Part shown: positions 1 through 11,098 of the stretch, piece by piece | Layout: every line of letters begins with the position of its first letter | Numbering within the stretch: position 1 is the stretch's first letter | DNA from: Fagopyrum homotropicum | Lineage: Eukaryota > Streptophyta > Magnoliopsida > Caryophyllales > Polygonaceae | Assembly (NCBI GenBank): GCA_033239125.1 | Contig: BSWB01000004.1 | Location: forward strand, 31,183,501 to 31,247,500 | Reading direction: 5' to 3' | Length of the DNA stretch: 64,000 nucleotides | Position numbers and translations under genes: made by a program | Notes under the pieces: model-generated | What the model was told of the DNA's origin: nothing | Databases searched by the model: none | Seen by the model: the letters and a program-made list of their open reading frames with translations, nothing else

Positions 1-867
1 GAGAGTGTTGTGAGATGAGTGTGGAGACGAGGTAAGTCTTCGGACTTACTTAGCTCGTATTCTCTGTATTAGTTTCAATGCGTGTTTGGTGGTGTGTGTT
101 TATTGTTTATGTGCGTGTTTATTGCTTATGTTATAACATCTAAACCGGTAATAGGACCACCGACTTTATATGTTTATATTTGGCCCAAGTGTATGATAAC
201 GGGCGGTGACCGCTATGTCCAGTCCAAAATGGGGATGACTGGGAGGTGCCTTGCGACCAGTCCATCGGGTGATGCTGATCCGCATCAAGTACAAACCCGT
301 ATGGTGAAAGGGGACAAGGGCGAGATCTTTAAGATTCTCGTGTCACAAAAGAAGTGAATTAGAACGGGATATGACCTAATAATAAAAAGATAATAAACCG
401 GATTGTGTATTTTGGAACATGTTGTGTGTTTATGATGCCTTATGTGTGTGTGTGTGCCAATACCATGATTCTAATGCCTTGAATGCTAGCTAACGGTTTT
501 ATACCGATATTGTTGTAGATTGCATTGCAGGTTAGGAATGCGGCCGAGAGATCCTGAAGAGTGGGCAGCCGGGGTTCCGTACATTTTAGGAGTGAGTTTG
601 GGTTAGAGTCGGGTTGTTTTTTATTCTTTGTTTATTATGTTGGTATGCCGCGTGTATGGCGTTTTGGTCTTTAATGTTGTTTATCGGCTGAAGTCCGTTG
701 TTTGTTTTCTTTTGGGTTTTCTTACATTGCATAAAATGTATTTCGGTTTTGCCTTTATTTGTGCCATGTTGAAAGATCCGGTGAAATTGTTGTCAGGCTA
801 AGGGTCGGGACCCATTGTGAGGTCCCAACCCGTAGCGCCCCGAGTCCCGCGGATTCGGGGTGTTACA
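1..867 (+). repeat. Element A 5' LTR, 3' portion
   Basis: The stretch matches 7091-7958 almost base for base and ends in GGGGTGTTACA directly before the primer-binding site. It contains the shared LTR features: GTAAGTC-TTCG-GACTTAC hairpin at 32-49, the GGCCCAAGTGTATG block, CTAACGG near 490 and a TTGCAG acceptor-like site ending at 530. The short open frame starting at 82 recurs in the 3' LTR only because the LTRs are duplicates. I do not regard it as a gene. Confidence 0.93.
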
Positions 868-871
868 AAAG

Positions 872-883
872 TGGTATCAGAGC
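872..883 (+). other. Element A primer-binding site (initiator tRNA-Met type)
   Basis: TGGTATCAGAGC lies 4 bp after the LTR end. This is the sequence complementary to the 3' end of plant initiator tRNA-Met used to prime minus-strand DNA synthesis in most plant LTR retrotransposons. The same 12-mer is present at the same spacing in B, C, E and G. Confidence 0.93.
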
Positions 884-3728
884 CCTAGGTTGACAACAAT
901 GGCACTCGCAATCTTCTAAAGGCCGAATAAGGAATAAAACAGAACCCCGCGGGTTCTGAGTTTTTGTTTTCAAAATCACATGCATGAGTCGGAGTAGAAT
1001 GTACGGACCACCACTCCTTCCGCGGATCTCGGCAGCATAGTTTATTGATTTTTAGTATATATATGTATATATGTAGATATGTATCGTGGACTTAGGATGT
1101 TTTTGGACTATTATTATATGTGGATTGTAGTTGCATGATGACTTGATTTATATGTATAGTATATATGTTGACTATAATATATGCTTTGGACCTTGTTGTG
1201 TTGTAATGAATTACCGGATGTGTTATAATAGTAGTTATGTGGACATAGGACATTTATAGGCTTATATACGGACTCTTATATATAGTAGTATATAGTATGG
1301 ACCTTATAGTTAGGATGACGGAAAGATAGCATCACCTTTAAGACGACGTTGTTGGCTTGGGATAGCATTCATACGTGGAGGGGTACACTCAAGTATCGAG
1401 TTGAGCGTTTCGTGTAGACGAACACCATGGCGTTTCTCGGATTCCTATAAAAGGACATCAAAGAGGAGGACTAGAGATGACATAAACGAAGGACGGACAA
1501 TTAGAAAGAATAACTCGAGAAAACTTAAGAGAAATCAAGATGGGAGTAATACAAGAAAGGGGAGCAACATTAAAGTGTAGAAGCGGTTCTAAAGAGGCCA
1601 TGATCGAACGACGACAAAACCAAAGGAGAGAACGAACTTATGTTTTTCGAGAAGAAGCGTGGACAACTAAAGAGGTAAATCGAGGAGGAGATGTGTACGT
1701 TCTAGCAAGGTTAAGGTGGTGTTCCCTTAATATGAAAAGCTTTCCTTAGACGTTTCTAAACATTGGAGTTAAGATGAGAGAAGTGAACGAAACATGTGAG
1801 AAGGATTTAAAATACCGTAAGTTAGGCTTACGAGTTACCAAAAAGTAAAGTTACAACATTACTAGAGTTATGAGAAGAATGACATGGTGGGGATACGCGT
1901 GAAGTTGACCGATTTCCATTATGATGATTAGACTAAGAAACGTCAAGAAGTAGGAAGTGCGTATAAATGATGATCCTAAGAAGATGAAAGACAAAACAAG
2001 GAGCTTTGATCGAAAGACTTAAGATACCAACCCAGAGGAACGCGAGTGGATGCTAATTAAGGTCAAAATATTTGAGAAGGTGCACTTGTAGAATATGATG
2101 GAAGAGCAGTTAAGCATGTAAAAGTTAGGTCATATGACACGAAAGAGTTGGGGAAGGTATAGTTATCTTACAGAAGCGGAAGGAAGAGGGGAGCGTATTA
2201 GGAGCTAACGAAGTTGGAAATGGAGTAAATGAGCTAGTGAAGTTTAGGCGGGATACCCCGAGAGGGTATCCTTCAAGAGTATGGTAACTTGGAAGTATGG
2301 TAAGAGAGGTGGTCGTGGATCTTGGAGAAGGTCATCAATGAGTTAATCGGTGACCACCGAGAATGCACAGTTGCGGGTGTATACTGGTGACTATAGGTGG
2401 GGAGAGTAATCCAGGATGTAGGATCATGAAGAGGAGTAACAAGAACGTGGAGTATTCGTGGTGGTTGAATGTCGGCAATAAATAGGTATATCAAGGGAAG
2501 TGAAAATATCTTAATCAGGTCATGAGTTTGTCATACGGAGGAACGACACGGATCAGGGTAAAGGGGGATTGGAAGGACGAAGAGGAATGCGAGTCTTCTA
2601 TGGTTATTGTGCGTAAATGGAGATTATATAAGGGGATGTATGATATGTTCTTCTAAGGTTATGAATGTCATGTTTTTGCGAGCAAAATCTAAGTCAAGGT
2701 TTTTGGGACTCGCATGGCGAAGCCATAGTGGCTATGATGTGAAACGAGGAATCTAGATTAGGACAACGCGGCAAGCTTAGAGTTATGATGTTAGTGTTTG
2801 GTAGAGTAATGAGTGGATCTTTTAGTGATTATAGTTATAAAATTTCACCTAAAGGCATACTAGTACGGTGGTGAAGTTGTTCGTGGATACCAAGAGAAAC
2901 ATAAGGTGGCCAATAAGAGTAAGAGAAGACGGGGATTTTGGAAGTTTGATGTCGATATGGGATGTACAAGAAGTACATGAAAGATTGACGTCAAAGCCTC
3001 TATGATCATCTCACTCTATGCCTACTTGAAGAAAGGATGTCTATGGTAAAAGCTGATCAAGGATACGGAGAGCTCCTCCCATAGGTTGGGATGTCGGAGA
3101 AAGCGAAGAAGATTATATCGGGTTGTTATCAACCATAATTCAGTCTTGTGATTAGGACCCTTGTGACGGAACCTATTTGCGAAATAAAGAGATGTTATAT
3201 CGCCTTTCCTTTGAAGTGAGAAGAGGGATTAAGTTGAATTATTGCTTAACCAAGGCTTCAAGAGTTCGAAGACTCGAGCAAGTTCCTTGAGTTTTGGAGA
3301 TGAAGGATCTTTGCAAGAGGACGGTGAACATAGTAGCTACAGAAGGAACAATACACGTATTGAAGGACGTCACCCCAAACGGTTGGAGTGGACCACTTGT
3401 CAAGCGTTAGGACTAGGTGGTGTCTGTTATTACGATATGTGATGGGTAGAGAAAAGATAGAACCTGAGATAGAACGAATTCCAATGCATCGGAATGTGAA
3501 TTTTATCGCTAAGATTGGTTTGGGCTCAATTCCCGATTCTAAGACATCGTACAAAAGACATCAATAAATGATACTCGTAAGGATACTCGAATTGAGGATG
3601 CAATCAAAGGAGCAATTGCAAGGACTAGTTGATAAAGGTTCATTAGAACCAATGCATTGTCATAGAGTACACCAGAAGTTATTATGGAAATATACCTTAA
3701 ATGCTTGAATTGAAGTTATTATGAGAAC

Positions 3729-3975
3729 ACCAGCATTGTTGTGAAAAAGACAGACAATTCTCTCCAATTGAACATCGATTACCGTGATTCGAAGGACAAG
3801 TATTCCTTACAACGAATGGAGGATCTACTCAATCAGTTATAAGGGTCGGTAGTCTCTTGTGAGAATGATTTAAGGTCTGATTGTCACCAATTGAGAATTC
3901 GAGTATGCAATATTGCAAGTACGACATTTTGGGCCAATCAGAGTCACTAAGAATTGTAGTTATTCCATATGGGCT
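3729..3975 (+). pseudogene. Reverse transcriptase remnant (element A)
   Basis: Reading from 3729, the translation carries VKKTDNSLQLNIDYRD, then KYSLQRMEDLLNQL, a stop, and later DLRSDCHQLRIR. These line up in order with VKKKDGSLRLCIDYRE, KYPLPRIDDLLDQL and DLRSGYHQLRVR of element C's RT (about 26130-26300). At least three in-frame stops follow, and the catalytic FIDD block is absent. This is a non-functional fossil of the RT fingers region. Confidence 0.82.
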
Positions 3976-4537
3976 TACTGATGCCCGGCTCTTGGAAAAG
4001 AGAGAAGAGGTATGACATGTTGTCGCGGGATGGCAAACCCCGAAATATGTGAAAGAGGTTACAAGTTTTCTTGGATGTGCTGAGCTTTACCAAATCTATG
4101 AAGAGATTCTCCAAAAGGTAACACCATTTCTGGTAGCCTACTCCGGATGTCAATGAAGTATTGAATGGGACAATAATGGACAATAGAGTTGTTGAGAGTT
4201 AAAAAGGAGATTAATTGGTCCAACTGTTTTGAAATTGCCTTGAAGTATGATCGGTTTGAAGAATACAAGTGATCCTTCAAGACATGATCTTGATTGAGTA
4301 TTGAGTAACGATGTTAAAGTAATAGCATGCATGTCTCATTAGTAGAAGCGGTGTGAGGTAAGTACTTCCTTCATTGTTGGGGACTTACATCAAGAATTAA
4401 AGAAACATAACATTAGAGTTTGGGTTGACAAGAACCAAGGTCAATTGTGTAAATGGGAAGATTTGATCTTCTTTGTTAGAGACAATCAAAGAGAAACATA
4501 GTGGAAATGCTGCATAGAGAAAGACCCGAGAAAGAAG

Positions 4538-4786
4538 TTGAGTTCTGATATATCAGACCTTTTTGGGATGTTAGCGCGAGTTGGGAAAGTGATTTACCGG
4601 CTAGAGTGTTCACTTGGTGTTCATGTGTATCAGTCGAGAGAGTGCATACACGACTCAAGACAGATTGCTCGTCATGGTGATTTAGTGGCAGACGAAGAAC
4701 CGATTAGGCTAACAGGGAGACGGAGTATAGTATCTTTAGTTGTGTTTTACACCGAATTGGTAGCTTTGATTGAATCAACAAATTAG
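4538..4786 (+). pseudogene. Integrase C-terminal/chromodomain remnant (element A)
   Basis: The frame reads GKVIYRLE, then VHVYQSRECIHDSR, then a degraded tail ending ELVALIEST. It corresponds to EVAYRLALPP, FHVSQLREYIHDPR and the chromodomain tail at the end of element C's polyprotein (28484-28819). It lies only about 0.8 kb after the RT remnant, against 2.3 kb in element C, so RNase H and the integrase core are missing. Not expected to be functional. Confidence 0.8.
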
Positions 4787-4986
4787 ACATATTTCTCCCC
4801 TTAGTTGAGTTATGTGCATGTGTGATGCTATGTGTAGTTTGTGCCCTGTGCGGGATTATGCTATATAACCTGATATATCTTGCGGCGGTAGTTTGAATAG
4901 ATTGTGTGTATAGACTAGAAGGTTTAAGCCTTCTTAGTTTGAGAGTTCATACCTCGGTCTTAAGGACCGAGAAGTTCGACACATAG

Positions 4987-5024
4987 CAAGTTTCGGGACG
5001 AAACTTGTTTTGAGGGGGATCCCA
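4987..5024 (+). promoter_or_regulatory. Element A pre-PPT hairpin and polypurine tract
   Basis: A perfect 9-bp stem (CAAGTTTCG, loop GGA, CGAAACTTG) occupies 4987-5007. The purine run GAGGGGGA follows just before the 3' LTR. The purine tract is where plus-strand DNA synthesis would be primed. The hairpin is present at the same place in every complete element in the window. Confidence 0.8.
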
Positions 5025-7958
5025 TGTAACGCCCCAAAATTTTGGCGCGTTTTAAATGTTTCCGAGTATATTTATATTTATATTTTTTTTTTGGATACGT
5101 TCACATAGATTCATATTATTATTTTCGGAAAAGCCGGGAACGTTTTCCGATCTGAAAATCCCGTTCCGAGTGATTTTGATAAATCTAGTGTTTTACTCTC
5201 TTTTTCCTTTTTTTTTTTATTTTATTTTATTTTATTTTTTCTTTACTTTTCTTCTTTTCTTTCTTCCTTCTTTTCTCTCTCTTCTGTGACTGGTGAGCGT
5301 GACCCTCTTCTGAACTGCTTTAGTGACCCCTCCCCGATATACTGTAGTGTGCTAGTGACCCCTCGCTCACCTCACCTCCGACCCCTCGTCCCCTCTGCAT
5401 CACCTACACCTGGCTACTCGACCTCTCTCACCTGAGCAGCAAGGTCCTTCACCCCTCAATCCTGCATCTCCATTCTCGCCCAACTCTCTGCTCAACTCAC
5501 CCTCATTATTCCTTCATCGATACCAGAGGAAGCGCCTTGTCGCCGCTAGGGTGAGAAGACACCAACCACCTCTCTCGATAGCACCCCCCCTTTGAGCCTC
5601 GCCGGAGGCCAGATCCACCATGGAAGCCACCCTCTGCCGCCTTCTCCTTTTTCCTTCTTCTCTGTTCGCATCTGTCGCCGGGAGCGTCGGAGTTGCGGGC
5701 AGCCTCTTGGCAGCATCCTCACCTGCGTCGCCTCCAATGACCGTCGCTAGAGAGCCTGCCCTGCCTCGCCTTCTCGCCGCCACCGGAGCTGTCGAAGCCA
5801 GATGCCGCATCGAACATATATGCGTCTTGGTCCAGTGCCACGCTGAAGGAAGCGTTCGAACCATTCCGCCGGAACCATTGCAGCCCGAATCCGATCTCCC
5901 TCGCCCTCACCGTGCCCTGCCTGCACGAGCCCTGACGGAGCTACCTTCCTCCCGGCCGGAGACCCCAGCCGCCGCCGCCAGTGTACTCTCTCCCTCTGCG
6001 TTTCAGATGATAGGGTATTAAAACCTTTGCAAAAATTAAATCGCCCCCCCTGATTTTGGGTATAATTACGAAATGAACCCATATTTGTTACATTGCAGTT
6101 TTGACCCACAGTTTTAGAAGTTTGTATTTATGACCTCTGCAGAAATTAATTATAGAAAATGGCCCAAGTTTAGGGAATCTGAATTTATGCCCCTGCTGGA
6201 ATATACTTTATGTTTTGGCCAAAAGTTATTTTCGGGATATGGTTAAGTTCTTGAGTTCCGTATTTATGGCCCGGAGTTTGCATTGCGGGTTTGCGAAGCA
6301 TGTTGTGATGTTGTCTATTTTGCCTCGGAAATGACTTAAGCGGTATTGAACCTTGGATTTTGTTTACGGGATATTCCCATAATTGAAACGCAATATATTA
6401 TTCCTTGTTGGATTAAATTCGGTTTATGGCTCAAGTTTTAGTTACGGTTTTAGAATTTCATATTTTGCCGGAAGGTGTTTTTAAGATTTAAACTCGGATT
6501 TGAATTACGGGGGTTATTCTTATAGTATATATTATGTAGTAAGTCCAAATTTAGCGTATAAGCTAAATTTGTTTAGTTTTGGTGTTAGGCACGGAAGCGC
6601 CCGGTTAAGGCCAACGAATCCATATCGACATCCATGGATCGTCTTCCGTCTTTTTGACGTCATGTGAGTACCCTCTTCCTCGAGATTATGATCTTACTCA
6701 ATTTAGTTATGTTTAGTATTAGTGTCATGCTAGGTTGGATCTAGCATAACTTAGAGTAAATGTCAAGTAGTGACTTTGGACCTTAGGCGAGTTGGTTGAG
6801 CATGTTGGACCTTCTAGGCTAGATTGTATTTCCTTAGGTTGTGGTTTATGATCTTGTGAGGTATATGTTGTTATGAGTTCTAGCATGTGTTTGAGAGAGT
6901 GGGCTGTTGGTAGATCTCCTCATGCCTTGAGTGAGAGGTGAGTGTAGGAATTCTAGGATGCGGTCCTAGAATTGAGAGTCAAATGGTCTTGCGTAGATCA
7001 TTTGTATGGAAGTCTACGACTTCTTGTGTGAGTGGGTTGTTGACATATATCCTCTTGTGAGCAGGTTGTGGAATTCTTCCCAAGGGAAGCGAGAGTGTTG
7101 TGAGATGAGTGTGGAGACGAGGTAAGTCTTCGGACTTACTTAGCTCGTATTCTCTGTATTAGTTTCAATGCGTGTTTGGTGGTGTGTGTTTATTGTTTAT
7201 GTGCGTGTTTATTGCTTATGTTATAACATCTAAACCGGTAATAGGACCACCGACTTTATATGTTTATATTTGGCCCAAGTGTATGATAACGGGCGGTGAC
7301 CGCTATGTCCGGTCCAAAATGGGGATGACTGGGAGGTGCCTTGCGACCAGTCCATCGGGTGATGCTGATCCGCATCAAGTACAAACCCGTATGGTGAAAG
7401 GGGACAAGGGCGAGATCTTTAAGATTCTCGTGTCACAAAAGAAGTGAATTAGAACGGGATATGACCTAATAATAAAAAGATAATAAACCGGATTGTGTAT
7501 TTTGGAACATGTTGTGTGTTTATGATGCCTTATGTGTGTGTGTGTGCCAATACCATGATTCTAATGCCTTGAATGCTAGCTAACGGTTTTATACCGATAT
7601 TGTTGTAGATTGCATTGCAGGTTAGGAATGCGGCCGAGAGATCCTGAAGAGTGGGCAGCCGGGGTTCCGTACATTTTAGGAGTGAGTTTGGGTTAGAGTC
7701 GGGTTGTTTTTTCATTCTTTGTTTATTATGTTGGTATGCCGCGTGTATGGCGTTTTGGTCTTTAATGTTGTTTATCGGCTGAAGTCCGTTGTTTGTTTTC
7801 TTTTGGGTTTTCTTACATTGCATAAAATGTATTTCGGTTTTGCCTTTATTTGTGCCATGTTGAAAGATCCGGTGAAATTGTTGTCAGGCTAAGGGTCGGG
7901 ACCCATTGTGAGGTCCCAACCCGTAGCGCCCCGAGTCCCGCGGATTCGGGGTGTTACA
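5025..7958 (+). repeat. Element A 3' LTR (2,934 bp)
   Basis: Begins TGTAACGCCCC and ends GGGGTGTTACA. In order it holds a CCAAAATTTTGG palindrome with an E2F-like TTTGGCGCG (5041-5049), an AT-rich stretch, a T/C-rich tract (about 5200-5300), a GC-rich block (about 5520-6010) with chance open frames on both strands, an AT-rich part with repeated TTTGGCCC/TTTGACCC, the CAAATTTAGC/GCTAAATTTG hairpin near 6546-6571, the ATGCTAG/CTAGCAT hairpin near 6728, and the GTAAGTC hairpin at 7122-7139 with an acceptor-like CAG ending at 7620. The open frames in the GC-rich block have no recognisable domain. Confidence 0.92.
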
Positions 7959-9857
7959 CCTCTGGAATCCACGCCGCTTCCAGCGCTCCTCAGGAAGCCC
8001 TAGCGCCGCCACCAGAAGACCCATTTGTTACAAATTGTAATTTGGCCCTAAAATTTAGTATAATTGCAAATCTGGACCCACACTTTTGGAGATTTCAGTT
8101 TATGCCCTACTAATTTGAGTTATTGCAGTCTTGACCTTATATTCTTAAAATATGCAGTTTTTGTCCTTGGGTATAAATCATAGTTTGACCCAAAGCTTAT
8201 TTCGGAAAATGGCCGAGTTTTTGTGAGTTTCCTTGTTGTTGGAAAAGTTGATTTCGGATTTTTATCCATGTTTTTAAATTTTGTATGGATCGTCCCGGAA
8301 AGCGTTTTGCGAGTTTTATCCTTGTTTTAAAAGCGGGACTTCCCTTATATTTTATACTCTCGTTGGATTAATTTCGAGATTATGACTCAAGGGTTTAATT
8401 GCGGGTTTTTAGCGTTTGCTTTTGAAAATGAGTTTGCCTTAGAATAATATATCTTATATATTACGATCAAATTTAGCGTATTAGCTAAATTTATGTAGCT
8501 TTGGTTTTAGGTCCGGAAGCGTCCCGATAAAGGCCTATCGAGTCCGAGTTCGTCTTCTGTCTTTTGACGTCACGTGAGTACTCTCTCCTCCGAGTTTATG
8601 ATCTTACTCGATTTAGTTATGTTTAGTATTAGTATCATGCTAGGTTGAATCTAGCATAACTTAGAGTGAATACCAAGTAGTGGTTTGAACCTTAGGTGAG
8701 TTTTGAGGATTGTCGATTGTTGTAGGGCGTTGAGTGTTTGCGTTGATCTTGTGAGCTTATGAGGATTGAGACTATAGTTGTATGATCTTGTTGAAATTGT
8801 GGAAACTAGGACGAGAGTATCCTAGCATGTGTTGTGATGGTTATGACCTTGTGAGATCGTGAGGATTAGGAGCCGTTATGCTATCATGGTTATGGGTTAT
8901 GATCTTGCGAGATCATTGGGACTAGAAGTCTAAGGACTTCTAGCATGTCAGAGAGATGTTGATTGTGTGCCTTGTTTTGACCAGGCGTTGAGTGCCTTCC
9001 TACGGGAAGTTGAGAGCGGTGGTTAGCGGGATTATCTTTGGGACGAGGTAAGTCTTCGGACTTACTTAGCTCATATTCTTTGTATTAGTGTTATTGTGTG
9101 TTGGGTGGTGCGTGTTTATTATTTTACTGTTTATAACAATTAAACCGGAAATAGGATTACCGACCTTTATATTATTTGGCCCAAGTGTATGATAACGGGC
9201 GGTGACATCACTGCCTGGCTCCCCGTGAGAGCTAGGGGGATCTCGGCGACTGGCCCGTGCTGGTTAGACGGTCGGAGGCATCCGACCGTTCCATTGCCGG
9301 AAGAAGGGACCGAGGCGAGTTTCGGAGGATTCTCGTGTCACAAAAGAAGTTGAACTAGAACGGGATATGACTTAATAAATAAAGATAATAAACCGGATTT
9401 GTGTGCTTTGAGTATGTTGTGTGACTATGTTGAATTAATTGTGTTTGTGCCTTTCCCTTTAATTCTAATGCTTCGAATGTGAGCTAACGGTTTTATACCG
9501 AATGTTGTAGTTTGCCTTGCAGGTTAGGCATGCTCCGAGAGATCCGGAAGGGTGGGCAGCCGGGGTTCGTACATTTTAGGAAGGGTTTTGAGTTGGGGTT
9601 GTCTTGTGTTTTGGTCTTTCGGTTAATACGTTTCGTGTGCCGCTTGTTGGCGTTTTGGTTTGAGTTGTACCTCGGCTGAAGTTGTTGTTACATTCTTTCG
9701 GGTTTCTTCTCATTTGCATTAAAATTGATTTACGATTTTGCCTTTATTTGTGCCATGTTGGAAAGGTCCGGTGAAATTGTTGTCAAGCTAAGGGTCGGGA
9801 CCCATTGTGAGGTCCCAACCCGTAGCGCCCCGAGTCCCGCGGATTTGGGGTGTTACA
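7959..9857 (+). repeat. Element B 5' LTR, distal 1,899 bp
   Basis: Colinear with 14990-16888 without gaps. It ends GGGGTGTTACA before the PBS. It contains a TGACGTCACGTG bZIP-type site (8565-8576), the AAATTTAGC hairpin near 8470, the CTAGAAGTC/GACTTCTAG palindrome near 8929-8950, the GTAAGTC-TTCG-GACTTAC hairpin (9048-9065) and the acceptor-like CAG ending at 9522. Confidence 0.93.
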
Positions 9858-9861
9858 AAAG

Positions 9862-9873
9862 TGGTATCAGAGC
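9862..9873 (+). other. Element B primer-binding site
   Basis: TGGTATCAGAGC, initiator tRNA-Met type, 4 bp after the LTR end. Confidence 0.93.
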
Positions 9874-11098
9874 CCTAGGTTGACAACAGTGGCACTCGCA
9901 ATCTTCTAAAGGCCGAATAAGGAATAAACAAAACCTTGCGGGTTTTGAGTTTTCGTTTTCAAAATTCACATGCATGAGTCGGGGTAGAATGTACGGACCA
10001 CCACTCCTTCCGCAGATCTCGGAAGCTTAGTTTATTGGACTTGGTATTTATATGTATATATATATATAGATATGGATATGAGGGTTATAGTTATGCATGA
10101 TGGAATTGATGTGTATCTTGGTGGATTGTAGTTGCATGATGGATATGACTTTTGTGTATAGTTGTATGTGTGGACTATTATATGTTTTAGACCTTGTATT
10201 GATATGATGACATCTTGGATATGTATGTTAGTAGAGTTATGGACGTAGGATTTATATAGTTATGTATATGTAGACCTATACGTATAGTAGTATGTAGAGT
10301 TATAGGACCTTGGAGCTAAGATGATGATACGATATCATCACCTTTATGACGATGATGTAGCTTATGATGACGTTCATAAGTAGAAGAAGACGCTCAAGTA
10401 TCGAGTTGGGCATTTCGTGCTAACGAACACCGTGGCGTTCTCGAATTCCTTTAAAGGATGTCGAAGAGGAGGATTGGAGATGACGTAAACGAAGGACAAC
10501 CAAGTAAAAGAAAACTCGAGACAACTTAAGAGAAATTGAGATGGGGAACATACAAGAAAAAGGAGTAACACAAAGGCGTGAAAGTGATTACAAAGAAGTC
10601 ACGATTAGAAAGACAACGAGACCAATGAGGATAATAAACATAAGTTCTTCTAGAAGACGCGTGGACATCTAAAGATGCGAATTGAGGAGGAGAGGAATAC
10701 ATTCTAAGAAGGTTAAAGGTGACATTCCATTAAGATGTGAAACTTTCTTTAGACGCTCCTAAGCATTCGAGTCAAGACAAGAAGAGTGATTGAACCATTT
10801 GCTAAGATTTAAGGTGCCGTAAGTTAAGCTTACTAGAGTTATGAGAAGAAGGGCATGGAGGGGCTTCACGTGGAGTTGACCGATTTCAATTATGATGATA
10901 ATACTAAGAAACGCCAAGAAGGAGGAAGTGTATATAAATGATGACCCCAAGAAGATGAAAGATGAAACGAAGAGCTTTGATCGAGAGACTTAAGATGCCA
11001 ACCAAGAGGAACGCGAATGGATGTTAGCTAGGGCTATAATATTTGGGAAGGTGCTCTTGAAAGACATCAAAGAAGAATAGTTAAGTCTATGAAAGAGA

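Larger units (their letters stand above)
868..5024 (+). mobile_element. Element A internal region, decayed and non-coding
   Basis: About 4.2 kb lie between the LTRs, with a strongly purine-rich plus strand and stops in all frames. No gag, protease, RNase H or integrase core can be read. Two pol fossils are visible: an RT fragment near 3729-3975 and an integrase C-terminal fragment at 4538-4786. The rest (884-3728) is colinear with the internal regions of B, E and G. For example the block near 1521-1620 closely matches 39655-39750 of E, so it belongs to an established non-autonomous family and is not random decay of one copy. No other gene is seen. Confidence 0.8.
1..7958 (+). mobile_element. 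Element A: non-autonomous Ty3/Gypsy LTR retrotransposon (5' end off window)
   Basis: Visible parts are the last 867 bp of the 5' LTR, a tRNA-iMet-type primer-binding site, a decayed internal region, a polypurine tract and a complete 2,934-bp 3' LTR bounded by TGTAAC and GTTACA. The element sits inside the 5' LTR of element B: the sequence right of it (CCTCTGGAATCC) picks up at the point matching 14990 in B's intact 3' LTR, so the 5-bp target duplication is probably CCTCT, although its left copy is outside the window. The two LTR ends differ by about one substitution and one 1-bp indel over 867 bp, so insertion was recent. No gag-pol frame remains, so movement must have depended on proteins made elsewhere. 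Confidence 0.9.

Noticed and set aside
82..357. 91-codon open frame with hydrophobic start, repeated at 7172-7447
   Set aside because: It lies in both LTRs of element A and is duplicated only because LTRs are; the corresponding region of B, C, E and G is closed and different. No domain.
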